DNA of 5,322 nucleotides from Propionibacteriaceae bacterium (GCA_027353565.1 DAIEHO010000169.1:1-5322); one strand, 5' to 3'; numbered from the stretch's first letter, positions 1-5,141 are shown. The notes: generated from the sequence alone by a model not told the origin. Translations and numbers: made by a program.

Positions 1-1
1 C

Positions 2-28
2 AGTCTACGTGAAGAGTTGAAGTTCCAA
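2..28 (-). promoter_or_regulatory. Possible leftward promoter for the gene left of the window
   Basis: Read on the minus strand, TTGGAA (28 to 23) is followed after 15 bases by TAGACT (7 to 2), resembling -35 and -10 hexamers. The 15-base spacing is shorter than the usual 16-18, so this is weak. It would serve a gene that starts to the left of the window in the same direction as the glycerate kinase homologue. In mycobacteria the equivalent neighbour, from memory, is a HesB/ErpA-type iron-sulfur protein. The region also holds an imperfect hairpin (13-35). Confidence 0.25.
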
Positions 29-35
29 CGACTCT
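13..35. repeat. Imperfect inverted repeat after the glycerate kinase homologue
   Basis: AGAGTTG (13-19) faces CGACTCT (29-35) across a 9-base loop: six Watson-Crick pairs and one G-T pair as RNA. It lies 14 bases past the stop codon of the minus-strand gene at 49-906, so it could be a weak terminator or an operator for the gene further left. No T-run follows on either strand, so a classic intrinsic terminator is unlikely. Confidence 0.25.
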
Positions 36-48
36 CGTCGCCCCGTGG

Positions 49-906
49 TCACCAGGTCCAGCTGTGAGCGACCCGCGCAGCACCGGCGGCCGGGTCGTCA
101 CCCACCTCGTACGCCGACTCGACGCCGAACGTACGAAGCTCGCGGCTCGAGATCGTGACCTGCCCGGCGACGGCGATGCACGGTACGAGTCCCTGCTCGG
201 CCCACGCGGACGCTGCGCGCGTCTCGGCCATGCCGGCCCCCCCGAAGTCGAGCACCTCGGTGACGACCACGACGAGGTCCGCGGCCTCCAGCGAGCGTCC
301 GACGCCGACCAGCTCGCCGATGATCTGGGGACCGGTGCGGACGACGCCGCCCAGGGCGAGGATCGCGAGCGCCAGCCCGTTCCCCGCACCGGCGCCTGGC
401 GGTGGGTCGGGCATCCCGATCCTGGCGGCGAGACCGGCCAGGACCGCGTCCCCCGCCAGGGCAGCGCCGATGTCAGGCGTTCCCGACGCGAACGACCGGC
501 GAGCGGCCACGCCCCGTACGCCGAGCAGCGCCGCGTCGAGCTCCTCCTCACGCGCAACCCCGACCAGGGCCCGACCGGTCAGGACCTCCGGTTCGCCCAG
601 GGCCTCCAGCAGTCCGGCACCGGCGTCGTCAGGGCAGTCGCCCGTCAGGTCGACAAGGACCGTGCGGGTGTCCGGGTCCAGGGCGGCCAGGTCGCGGCCC
701 AGACCCTCGCTCGACCGCCCAGCGGCCGGGAGCAGCACCTCCGTCCCCGGGATGCTTCCCACGGCGTCGACGAGGCGCTGCCCACCGATCCCGATCGGGA
801 CGACCGCGACCTGGTGGCCCAGCTCGGCCCAGGCGGCCCCCACGGCCGAACCGGCCGCGGCGGGACCGAGGGAGGGCAGCCCGGCAGAGATCACGAGTAC
901 GCGCAT
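49..906 (-). CDS. Glycerate kinase-family protein, shortened and with degenerate catalytic motifs
   Basis: This 285-residue protein belongs by layout to the GarK/GlxK glycerate kinase family, which phosphorylates D-glycerate in the cytosol. The match is clearest in the C-terminal half: a GAGAGNGLALAIL stretch at about residues 171-183, the segment ADLVVVV at 209-215, and LVPCIAVAG at 240-248. Family members usually have about 370-380 residues, so roughly 90 are missing, mostly from the middle. The usual N-terminal PDSFKGSLSA motif is replaced by ISAGLPSLGP (residues 6-15), the ADGGEGT motif by GIGGQRL (39-45), and TGEGRLD by VTEVLDF (215-221), with the following lysine lost. The fold is therefore probably kept, but kinase activity is doubtful. 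I chose the ATG at 906, where the family-like MRVLVISAG begins; the frame stays open to an ATG at 1065, but that extension runs through the divergent promoter region and into the next gene. No Shine-Dalgarno sequence precedes 906, so leaderless or near-leaderless initiation is possible. Codon use matches its neighbours and no frameshift is visible. Confidence 0.75.
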   Translation of the reverse strand: MRVLVISAGLPSLGPAAAGSAVGAAWAELGHQVAVVPIGIGGQRLVDAVGSIPGTEVLLPAAGRSSEGLGRDLAALDPDTRTVLVDLTGDCPDDAGAGLLEALGEPEVLTGRALVGVAREEELDAALLGVRGVAARRSFASGTPDIGAALAGDAVLAGLAARIGMPDPPPGAGAGNGLALAILALGGVVRTGPQIIGELVGVGRSLEAADLVVVVTEVLDFGGAGMAETRAASAWAEQGLVPCIAVAGQVTISSRELRTFGVESAYEVGDDPAAGAARVAHSWTW

Positions 907-916
907 GGTGCAACGG

Positions 917-922
917 AGCGTA
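917..922 (-). promoter_or_regulatory. Possible -10 element for the glycerate kinase homologue
   Basis: On the minus strand TACGCT (922 to 917) fits the actinobacterial TAnnnT pattern and ends 10 bases before the ATG at 906. That would give a leader of only a few bases, in keeping with the missing ribosome binding site. No good -35 hexamer is visible, and the hexamer overlaps one of the abundant CGTACG palindromes, so it may be coincidental. Confidence 0.25.
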
Positions 923-964
923 CGCGAGACGACCTCGCCGTCGCCTCCCGCGACGTCGTGCAGG

Positions 965-970
965 TACGAT
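965..970 (+). promoter_or_regulatory. Possible -10 element for the DUF3043 gene
   Basis: TACGAT in the 116-base divergent gap fits TAnnnT and would start transcription near 977, leaving a leader of about 46 bases before the GTG at 1023. No convincing -35 box lies 16-19 bases upstream. Confidence 0.3.
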
Positions 971-1022
971 GCGCGGGAGCCCACACGTTCACCAGGGCCC
1001 AGGACGAGCAGCAAGGACGACC

Positions 1023-1586
1023 GTGGGAGTGTTCCGCCCGTACGACCCGCAGCAGAAGTCGACATCCGGGGTGTCCGACCCCGCCCCGAGCGACCAGCCC
1101 AGGGGCAAGGGCGTACCGACCCCGACCCGTCGACAGGCGGAGGCTGCGCGGCGCCAGCGGGTGAACCCGGTGCTCACGAAGAAGGAGGCGCGGGTCCACG
1201 AGCGGGACGTGCGCCGCGCCAACCAGGCGAAGGCCATGGCCGCACAGGACAACCAGCCTGAGCGGGTGCTGATGCGCGACTACATCGACGCACGGTTCAA
1301 CATCACCGAGATCCTGCTCCCGGCGTGGATCCTCGTCCTCGCCGTCAGCCTCCTGGGCACGAAGTGGCCCCTGCTCGTCGAGATCTCGGTCTTCGTCGTG
1401 TGGGGCCTGCTGGTGCTCGCGGTGGCCGACCTGTACCTGATGTGGCGTGGCTACAAGAAGCTGCTCGCCGTCAGGCACCCCGGCGGCTCCACCCGCGGCC
1501 TGCTCATGCTCGCGGTCAACCGTGCGCTGTCGATCCGGCCCTGGCGCTCCCCCGCTCCGCGCGTGAAGCGCGGCACGAAACTCTGA
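1023..1586 (+). CDS. DUF3043-type two-helix membrane protein
   Basis: This 187-residue protein matches in layout the actinobacterial DUF3043 family, whose function is unknown. The N-terminal 90 residues are cytosolic-looking and strongly charged: a GKGVPTPTRRQAEAARRQR block at 28-46, then a Lys/Arg/Glu-rich helix (about 51-75), then MRDYIDARFNITE (84-96), which is typical of the family. Two hydrophobic segments follow (about 95-112 and 117-140) with a short linker, then a basic C-terminal tail ending in RVKRGTKL. There is no signal peptide; both ends should face the cytosol. The start is ambiguous: AAGGA at 1013-1017 lies 5 bases before GTG 1023 and 11 before GTG 1029. The second would give a protein beginning VFRPYD, closer to family members that begin with Met-Phe, so the true start may be two codons later. 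It is transcribed away from the glycerate kinase homologue and followed after 10 bases by a small gene with its own ribosome binding site. Family assignment is from recognition of the sequence pattern. Confidence 0.85.
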   Translation: MGVFRPYDPQQKSTSGVSDPAPSDQPRGKGVPTPTRRQAEAARRQRVNPVLTKKEARVHERDVRRANQAKAMAAQDNQPERVLMRDYIDARFNITEILLPAWILVLAVSLLGTKWPLLVEISVFVVWGLLVLAVADLYLMWRGYKKLLAVRHPGGSTRGLLMLAVNRALSIRPWRSPAPRVKRGTKL

Positions 1587-1596
1587 GGAGCCGGCC

Positions 1597-1794
1597 ATGT
1601 ACTTCGGGTTCACCTGGCGCGACGGCGATCAGGCGATGGACGGTCCCGGCGTGGGCGGACCGTTCCCCACGCAGGCGGACGCTGAAGCCTGGTTGACGGA
1701 GATGTACGAGGAGCTGCTCGAGCGGGGCATCAGGTCCGTGAGCCTGTACCACGAAGGGCGCCCCGTGTACGGGCCCATGTCACTGTCCGAGTGA
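1597..1794 (+). CDS. Small conserved actinobacterial protein (65 residues), function unknown
   Basis: GAGGAG at 1585-1590, overlapping the stop of the preceding gene, lies 6 bases before the ATG, a strong ribosome binding site. The product starts MYFGFTWRDGD and contains PFPTQADAEAWLTEMYEELLERGI (about residues 22-45) and a VYGPMSLSE end (57-65). I recognise this pattern from small hypothetical proteins in other actinobacteria but know no function. It looks like a compact soluble alpha/beta domain: a helix around 25-43, then a strand with VSLYHEG. It has no membrane segment, signal peptide or cysteine. The 10-base gap to the DUF3043 gene suggests one operon. Its last 15 bases overlap the 3' end of the minus-strand membrane protein gene, tail to tail. 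Confidence 0.8.
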   Translation: MYFGFTWRDGDQAMDGPGVGGPFPTQADAEAWLTEMYEELLERGIRSVSLYHEGRPVYGPMSLSE

Positions 1795-2091
1795 CTCCTT
1801 GCGGCGCATCGCCGACCAGAGCAGCGCCCCTCCGAACGCGGCGACCCCGAGTCCGACGACCGCGATGACGGGCCGTGCCGACCTCTCGGTGGCCATCCTC
1901 TGCTCGTACGACTGCTTCTGCCCGTTGTCGGCCCCGTTGAGGCTCGCATAGGAGCAGACGTCACCGGGTTTCATGATGACGTCGTGGCAGCGGATCGTGG
2001 CGACCGGCGCGAACAGCGCCCAGCCGAATGCGGCCACTCCGGCGACCAGGACCAGAAGGTGCAGGACGCGGGCCCGGACGACCCTTCTCAC
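1780..2091 (-). CDS. Small two-helix membrane protein coupled to gcvT, function unknown
   Basis: This gene encodes 103 residues from a GTG at 2091-2089, which shares the sequence GTGA with the gcvT stop (TGA, 2090-2088), the classic arrangement for translational coupling. Two hydrophobic helices (about 9-31 and 74-92) flank a polar loop of about 40 residues. The loop contains the phrase IRCHDVIMKPGDVCSYAS (about 33-50), in which Cys35 and Cys46 could form a disulfide if the loop is outside the cell. It then has a charged QKQSYEQRMATERSARP segment. The N-terminal RRVVRAR and C-terminal RRKESLGQ favour both ends in the cytosol and the loop outside. I recall similar small actinobacterial membrane proteins with an M-x-PGD-x-C motif, but no function is known and no direct role in glycine cleavage is evident. 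The frame continues open far upstream, antisense to pepA, but only this part has gene-like content. Its end overlaps the plus-strand gene at 1597-1794 by 15 bases. Confidence 0.8.
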   Translation of the reverse strand: MRRVVRARVLHLLVLVAGVAAFGWALFAPVATIRCHDVIMKPGDVCSYASLNGADNGQKQSYEQRMATERSARPVIAVVGLGVAAFGGALLWSAMRRKESLGQ

Positions 2092-3185
2092 GCGCCACGC
2101 ACCCCGGGTGCGACGAACGGGGGTTTGACGACGTCGAAAGCCTCCGTACGGGACCGGATGACGACACCGACCTGGTCTCCCTCGACGACGGACTGGTCCA
2201 CCAGGGCCAGTGCGATGCCCTGGCGCAGCGTCGGGGAGAACGTCCCCGAGGTGACCTCGCCGACCTTTGCGCCGTCGGCGTCGACGACCTCCATGCCGTG
2301 TCTCGGGATGCCACGCCCGACGGCCTTGAGCCCGCGCAGCACGCGGTGCGGCGCCAGCCGCCGCGCGCGCAGGGACTGGGCCCCGTCGAAGACCGGCTTC
2401 TTCCACCCGACCGCCCAGAGAATGCCGGCCTCGACCGGTGAGATCTCGAGCGACAGGTCGTTGCCATGGAGCGGGTAGCCCATCTCCGTACGGAGCGTGT
2501 CCCGGGCGCCGAGACCGCACAGCGCCAGCTCGTACGGCCGGCCGGCCGCGACGACCGCGTCCCAGACGGCGCCGGCGTCGGCCGCCGTGCAGACGAGCTC
2601 GTAGCCGCGCTCCCCCGTGTAGCCCGTGCGGCACACGGTGAGCTGCGCACTGCCCAGCGTCGCGACCGCGAAGCGCATGTAGTCGTGCCCGACCGGAAGG
2701 CCGATCGAGGCCAGCAGCTCGTCCGACCGTGGCCCCTGTACGGCGAGGACGGCGTAGTCGCGGTGCAGGTTCGTCACCGTCACACCGTGGGGCGCCCCGT
2801 GCTGGAGGCGCTTCACGACCTCGGTGGTGTTCGACGCGTTCGGGATGAGGAAGACCTCGTCGTCGGAGCGCCGGTACGCGATGAGGTCGTCGACCGTGCC
2901 GCCGTCCTCGGCGCAGAGCAGCGTGTACTGGGCCTGGCCCGCGCCGATGCGGTTGAGGTCGTTCGTCAGCCGCGTGTTGAGGTAGTCGGCCGCACCCGGA
3001 CCGGCGACGAGCGCCTTGCCCAGATGGCTGACGTCGAAGAGCCCCACCCGCTCCCGTACGGCGGTGTGCTCCGCCAGCACCCCGCTGTACTCCAGGGGCA
3101 TCAGCCAGCCACCGAACTCCGCGAACTTCGCGCCCGCAGCCTCGTGTCGGTCGTGGAGCACGGATGTCAGCTGGTCCGCGGTCAT
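2088..3185 (-). CDS. gcvT: Glycine cleavage system aminomethyltransferase (T protein)
   Basis: GcvT takes the aminomethyl group carried on the lipoyl arm of the H protein, releases ammonia and passes the one-carbon unit to tetrahydrofolate, forming 5,10-methylene-THF in the cytosol. The 365 residues match the family's usual length. Visible motifs are LHDRHEAAGAKFAEFGGW (10-27), DVSHLGK (51-57, usually DVSHMGE), GQAQYTLLC (83-91), GGTVDDLIAYR (95-105) with the expected catalytic aspartate at 99, RTGYTGERGYEL (186-197), GLGARDTLRTEMGYPLHGND (224-243) and VGEVTSGTFSPTLRQGIAL (308-326) in the C-terminal barrel. The KGCYxGQ motif of the related YgfZ proteins is absent, which supports GcvT. I chose the ATG at 3185 because GAGGAG (3200 to 3195) precedes it by 9 bases and homologues begin close to LHDRH. 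An in-frame ATG at 3218 adds 11 residues but has no ribosome binding site. Its stop overlaps the GTG of the small membrane gene. The gcvH and gcvP genes are not in the window, as is common in actinobacteria. Confidence 0.96.
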   Translation of the reverse strand: MTADQLTSVLHDRHEAAGAKFAEFGGWLMPLEYSGVLAEHTAVRERVGLFDVSHLGKALVAGPGAADYLNTRLTNDLNRIGAGQAQYTLLCAEDGGTVDDLIAYRRSDDEVFLIPNASNTTEVVKRLQHGAPHGVTVTNLHRDYAVLAVQGPRSDELLASIGLPVGHDYMRFAVATLGSAQLTVCRTGYTGERGYELVCTAADAGAVWDAVVAAGRPYELALCGLGARDTLRTEMGYPLHGNDLSLEISPVEAGILWAVGWKKPVFDGAQSLRARRLAPHRVLRGLKAVGRGIPRHGMEVVDADGAKVGEVTSGTFSPTLRQGIALALVDQSVVEGDQVGVVIRSRTEAFDVVKPPFVAPGVRGA

Positions 3186-3194
3186 GGGCAGGCT

Positions 3195-3200
3195 CTCCTC
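3195..3200 (-). promoter_or_regulatory. gcvT ribosome binding site
   Basis: On the minus strand GAGGAG reads from 3200 to 3195, 9 bases before the ATG at 3185. It decides the gcvT start against the in-frame ATG at 3218, which lacks such a sequence and would place this GAGGAG inside the coding region. Confidence 0.6.
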
Positions 3201-3229
3201 GGGCGTCGGGGCCCTCATGGGCCATCCCG

Positions 3230-3235
3230 AGCCTA
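3230..3235 (-). promoter_or_regulatory. Possible gcvT -10 element
   Basis: TAGGCT (3235 to 3230, minus strand) fits TAnnnT and would start transcription near 3223, giving a leader of about 38 bases before the ATG at 3185. No -35 box is clear. If this is the promoter, a start at the ATG at 3218 would leave almost no leader, another small argument for 3185. Confidence 0.3.
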
Positions 3236-3245
3236 TCGCCGACGC

Positions 3246-3253
3246 GATACTGT
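3246..3253 (+). promoter_or_regulatory. Possible pepA -10 element
   Basis: The stretch GATACTGT contains two overlapping candidates, GATACT and TACTGT (the second fits TAnnnT). Transcription would begin near 3258-3260, with a leader of about 36-38 bases. It lies only 10 bases from the candidate gcvT -10 on the other strand, so the two promoters would overlap. No -35 match is obvious. Confidence 0.3.
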
Positions 3254-3285
3254 GGCCGACGGGGCGAACAGTCCCGGTGGCAAGC

Positions 3286-3293
3286 AGGAAAGG
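3286..3293 (+). promoter_or_regulatory. pepA ribosome binding site
   Basis: AGGAAAGG at 3286-3293; its AGGA core ends 6 bases before the ATG at 3296. It fixes the pepA start there, although the frame is open 44 codons further upstream into the divergent gcvT region. Confidence 0.6.
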
Positions 3294-3295
3294 TG

Positions 3296-4780
3296 ATGTT
3301 CGTGGTCTCGGTGTCCTTGTCGAAGTCGGTCCCTCGTGACGCCGACGCAGTCATCGTCGGTCTCACCCAGGTGTCAGGGACTCCCGCCCTGGTCGACGTA
3401 CCCAGTGCCATCGAGAAGGACCTCACCAAGCGCTGGGGGATGTCGCCTCTGGCCGTCGCCCTCGATCTCGGCGCCAAGACGAAGTCGGGCAGCACGGTCG
3501 TCCTCCCCACCGCAGGCGTGCGCCTGGTCGTCGTCGGTCTGGGTGACGTCGACGTCACCCCGGAGCAGGTGCGCCGGGCCGTGGCCAACGGTGTACGAGC
3601 GCTGGCGCGGCTGGAGCCGGCCTCGCCGCTCCACGTGGTCATCAGCCTCGACCTCGCGGAGCCCGAGGTCATCAAGGGCGCCGCTGAGGGGGCCCTCCTG
3701 GGCGCGTACACGTACACGAAGGTCGGCAGCGAGGCGTCCGAGCTCCTGCGGCACGTGACGGTGGTCTCGCCCTCCGCGAAGCCCGAGGCCAAGGACGCGG
3801 TCACCGCGGCCGTGGCCATCGCGGCCGGCGTCAACCAGACACGTGACTGGATCAACACCCCGGCGAACATCCTGTACCCGGAGAGCTTCGCCGCTGCCGC
3901 GGTCGCGACCAGCAAGAAGCACAAGCTCGAGGTCGAGGTGCTCGACGAGAAAGCCCTCGAGAAGGCCGGCTTCGGCGGCATCCTCGCCGTCGGCATGGGC
4001 TCCGACCGGCCGCCGCGGCTCGTGCGGATCTCGTACTCCCCCCGCGGCGCCCGCAACCACCTGGCACTCATCGGCAAGGGCATCACGTTCGACACGGGCG
4101 GCATCAACCTCAAGCCCGGCGACTCGATGTACACGATGAAGTGCGACATGAGCGGCGCGGCGACCGTGATCTCTGCCATCCAGGTGATCGCCGAGCTCGG
4201 CCTCAAGATCTCAGTCACCGTGTATGCGGCCATGGCCGAGAACATGCCGTCGGGCGCCGCGCAGCGCCCCAGCGACGTCATCACCATGTACGGGGGGACG
4301 ACGGTCGAGAACTACAACTCCGACGCCGAGGGCCGCCTCGTGATGGCCGACGCGCTCGCACGGGCGACCGAGGACAAGCCCGACCTGCTCGTCGACGTCG
4401 CCACACTCACCGGTGCGTGCGTCGTGGCTCTGGGTGAGCGTACGGCGGGGCTCATGGCCAGCGACGACCAGACGGCCGACCGGCTGCTCGACGCCGCCGA
4501 GGCTGCCGGCGAGGCGTTCTGGCAGCTCCCGATCACCGACGAGGTGGGCGAGCAGCTGGTCAGCAAGGTGGCCGACCTGAAGTCCGGCGGTGCCCGCTGG
4601 GGCGGCGCGCTCACTGCGGCCGCGTTCCTCCAGCGCTTCACCGACGGCATCGACTGGGCTCACCTCGACATCGCGGGACCCGCGTTCAACGAGAAGGAGC
4701 CGTACGACTACGTGCCCTCGGGCGGTACGGGCGTGGCGCTGCGTACGCTCGTGGCTCTGGCGCAGTCGCTGCAGGGCTAG
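3296..4780 (+). CDS. pepA: Leucyl aminopeptidase, M17 family (cytosol aminopeptidase)
   Basis: This 494-residue protein is a metal-dependent M17 aminopeptidase that removes N-terminal residues, preferably leucine, from peptides in the cytosol during peptide turnover. The N-terminal domain (about 1-165) is variable, with a GVRLVVVGLGD strand at 74-84. The catalytic domain starts near 166 and carries WINTPANILYPE (185-196), the metal site GKGITFDTGG (260-269), LKPGDSMYTMKCDMSGAA (272-289), and NSDAEGRLVMADAL (341-354). The two-metal ligands and active-site residues are all present: Lys261, Asp266, Lys273, Asp284, Asp343, Glu345 and Arg347. Each is exactly nine positions below its E. coli PepA counterpart (270, 275, 282, 293, 352, 354, 356). 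The only departure from the signature NTDAEGRL is Ser342 for Thr. The end, with HLDIAGPAF (456-464) and SGGTGVALRTL (475-485), is complete. M17 enzymes form hexamers. No signal peptide is present. The gene is divergent from gcvT, and its TAG stop overlaps that of the next, convergent gene. Confidence 0.97.
   Translation: MFVVSVSLSKSVPRDADAVIVGLTQVSGTPALVDVPSAIEKDLTKRWGMSPLAVALDLGAKTKSGSTVVLPTAGVRLVVVGLGDVDVTPEQVRRAVANGVRALARLEPASPLHVVISLDLAEPEVIKGAAEGALLGAYTYTKVGSEASELLRHVTVVSPSAKPEAKDAVTAAVAIAAGVNQTRDWINTPANILYPESFAAAAVATSKKHKLEVEVLDEKALEKAGFGGILAVGMGSDRPPRLVRISYSPRGARNHLALIGKGITFDTGGINLKPGDSMYTMKCDMSGAATVISAIQVIAELGLKISVTVYAAMAENMPSGAAQRPSDVITMYGGTTVENYNSDAEGRLVMADALARATEDKPDLLVDVATLTGACVVALGERTAGLMASDDQTADRLLDAAEAAGEAFWQLPITDEVGEQLVSKVADLKSGGARWGGALTAAAFLQRFTDGIDWAHLDIAGPAFNEKEPYDYVPSGGTGVALRTLVALAQSLQG
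3541..3560. repeat. Perfect 20-bp palindrome inside pepA
   Basis: GGGTGACGTC is followed directly by its exact reverse complement GACGTCACCC, with no spacer. It encodes Gly-Asp-Val-Asp-Val-Thr of the PepA N-terminal domain (about residues 83-88). The central codons GTC GAC GTC are the preferred ones here, so chance plus codon bias may explain much of it. The sequence also looks like an operator half-site pair. Confidence 0.5.
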
Positions 4781-5118
4781 TCCTTGGTGGAACGGTTCTT
4801 GACCCGGCTGTTGTAGTCGCGCATCCTCTGCGGGTACGCGACCACGCCGGCGTCGTAGCACGGCAGCTGATGAGTTCGGGCGAAACGCCTCGCCCAGGTC
4901 GCAGACGGCACGCTGCGGCGCGTCCACTCGCCGTCGTGGGCGATGAGGAGCAGGGACGGGCCGGTCAGGGTCGTCGGCTGCTCGACGTACGCCTCGACGC
5001 CTCGGCGAGTCGAGATGAAGCCCTCGAGATGCTGAGCGGCAGAGGCGGCAGGCGGCCCTGAGGCCCCGTCACGGTTGCGGCGGCGTCGCAGTCCATCCAG
5101 GATTCCCACAAACGCCAT
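4777..5118 (-). CDS. Conserved actinobacterial protein, function unknown (113 residues)
   Basis: The product starts [14 protein letters not shown], followed by an Ala/Gly/Pro-rich low-complexity linker (about 17-29). It then has a conserved-looking core: [20 protein letters not shown] (41-60), [11 protein letters not shown] (61-71), [21 protein letters not shown] (about 73-93) and the striking [11 protein letters not shown] (95-105), then a basic tail. I recall uncharacterised actinobacterial proteins with the YPQRMRD motif, often unnamed or loosely called oxidoreductase; nothing here supports an enzymatic role. It has no membrane segment or signal peptide. The start is uncertain: ATG 5118 has no Shine-Dalgarno sequence, ATG 5157 is also open, and GTG 5109 (giving a [11 protein letters not shown] start) sits 7 bases after a GATAAT hexamer, as in leaderless genes. 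It converges on pepA, sharing CTAG (4777-4780) as both stop codons, and is divergent from sucB. Confidence 0.75.
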   Translation of the reverse strand: MAFVGILDGLRRRRNRDGASGPPAASAAQHLEGFISTRRGVEAYVEQPTTLTGPSLLLIAHDGEWTRRSVPSATWARRFARTHQLPCYDAGVVAYPQRMRDYNSRVKNRSTKD

Positions 5119-5122
5119 TATC
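5117..5122 (-). promoter_or_regulatory. Possible -10 for leaderless start of the 4777-5118 gene
   Basis: GATAAT on the minus strand (5122 to 5117) is one base from TATAAT and ends 7 bases before a GTG at 5109, the spacing expected of leaderless actinobacterial transcripts. It overlaps the ATG at 5118, so both cannot be right. No -35 match is seen. Confidence 0.35.
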
Positions 5123-5131
5123 CCGGCGAGG

Positions 5132-5141
5132 AGGCTAGGCT
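5132..5141. promoter_or_regulatory. Overlapping divergent -10 candidates between the unknown gene and sucB
   Basis: The sequence AGGCTAGGCT reads TAGGCT on the plus strand (5136-5141) and TAGCCT on the minus strand (5137 to 5132); both fit TAnnnT and share two base pairs. The plus copy would start transcription near 5148, about 40 bases before sucB. The minus copy would start near 5125, a few bases before the ATG at 5118. No -35 boxes are clear on either side. Confidence 0.3.

Larger units (their letters stand above)
108..4991. other. Dispersed palindrome CGTACG, 14 copies
   Basis: By eye CGTACG occurs at 108, 130, 515, 919, 1039, 1905, 2145, 2487, 2531, 3055, 4439, 4701, 4742 and 4986. About two would be expected from base composition alone at roughly 70 % GC. 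The copies fall in genes on both strands, in all three codon phases (Arg-Thr as CGT ACG, Pro-Tyr as CCG TAC, Val-Arg as GTA CGG) and once in an intergenic gap (919). Its core GTAC is also over-used (about 39 sites against about 15 expected). CGATCG, with the same composition, appears only two or three times. Confidence 0.5.

Noticed and set aside
789..800. 12-bp palindrome TCCCGATCGGGA in the glycerate kinase homologue
   Set aside because: Palindromes of this length are expected several times by chance in a GC-rich window of this size; no second copy or positional logic was seen.
907..1065. N-terminal extension of the glycerate kinase homologue to the ATG at 1065
   Set aside because: The extra 53 residues do not resemble the family and would overlap the start of the DUF3043 gene and the gap needed for promoters.
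64..1164. Long plus-strand open frames opposite the glycerate kinase homologue
   Set aside because: Translations are Arg/Pro/Gly-rich without recognisable motifs, and the minus-strand frame matches a known family.
1803..1813. GGCG-CAT-CGCC hairpin just past the 1597-1794 gene as a terminator
   Set aside because: The stem is only 4 bp with no T-run, and it lies inside the coding sequence of the opposing gene.
3164..3295. Upstream extension of pepA by 44 residues
   Set aside because: It runs through the divergent promoter region and into gcvT, has no ribosome binding site, and homologues start near the ATG at 3296.
3186..3295. Glycine riboswitch upstream of gcvT
   Set aside because: The leader is only about 110 bases including the divergent promoter, and I see none of the conserved glycine-aptamer core segments or a downstream expression platform.
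2092..4287. Very long minus-strand open frame antisense to pepA and running through gcvT
   Set aside because: It is a by-product of high GC and few stop codons. It overlaps two well-recognised genes and its translation has no family-like motifs; only its last 103 codons (1780-2091) form a believable gene.
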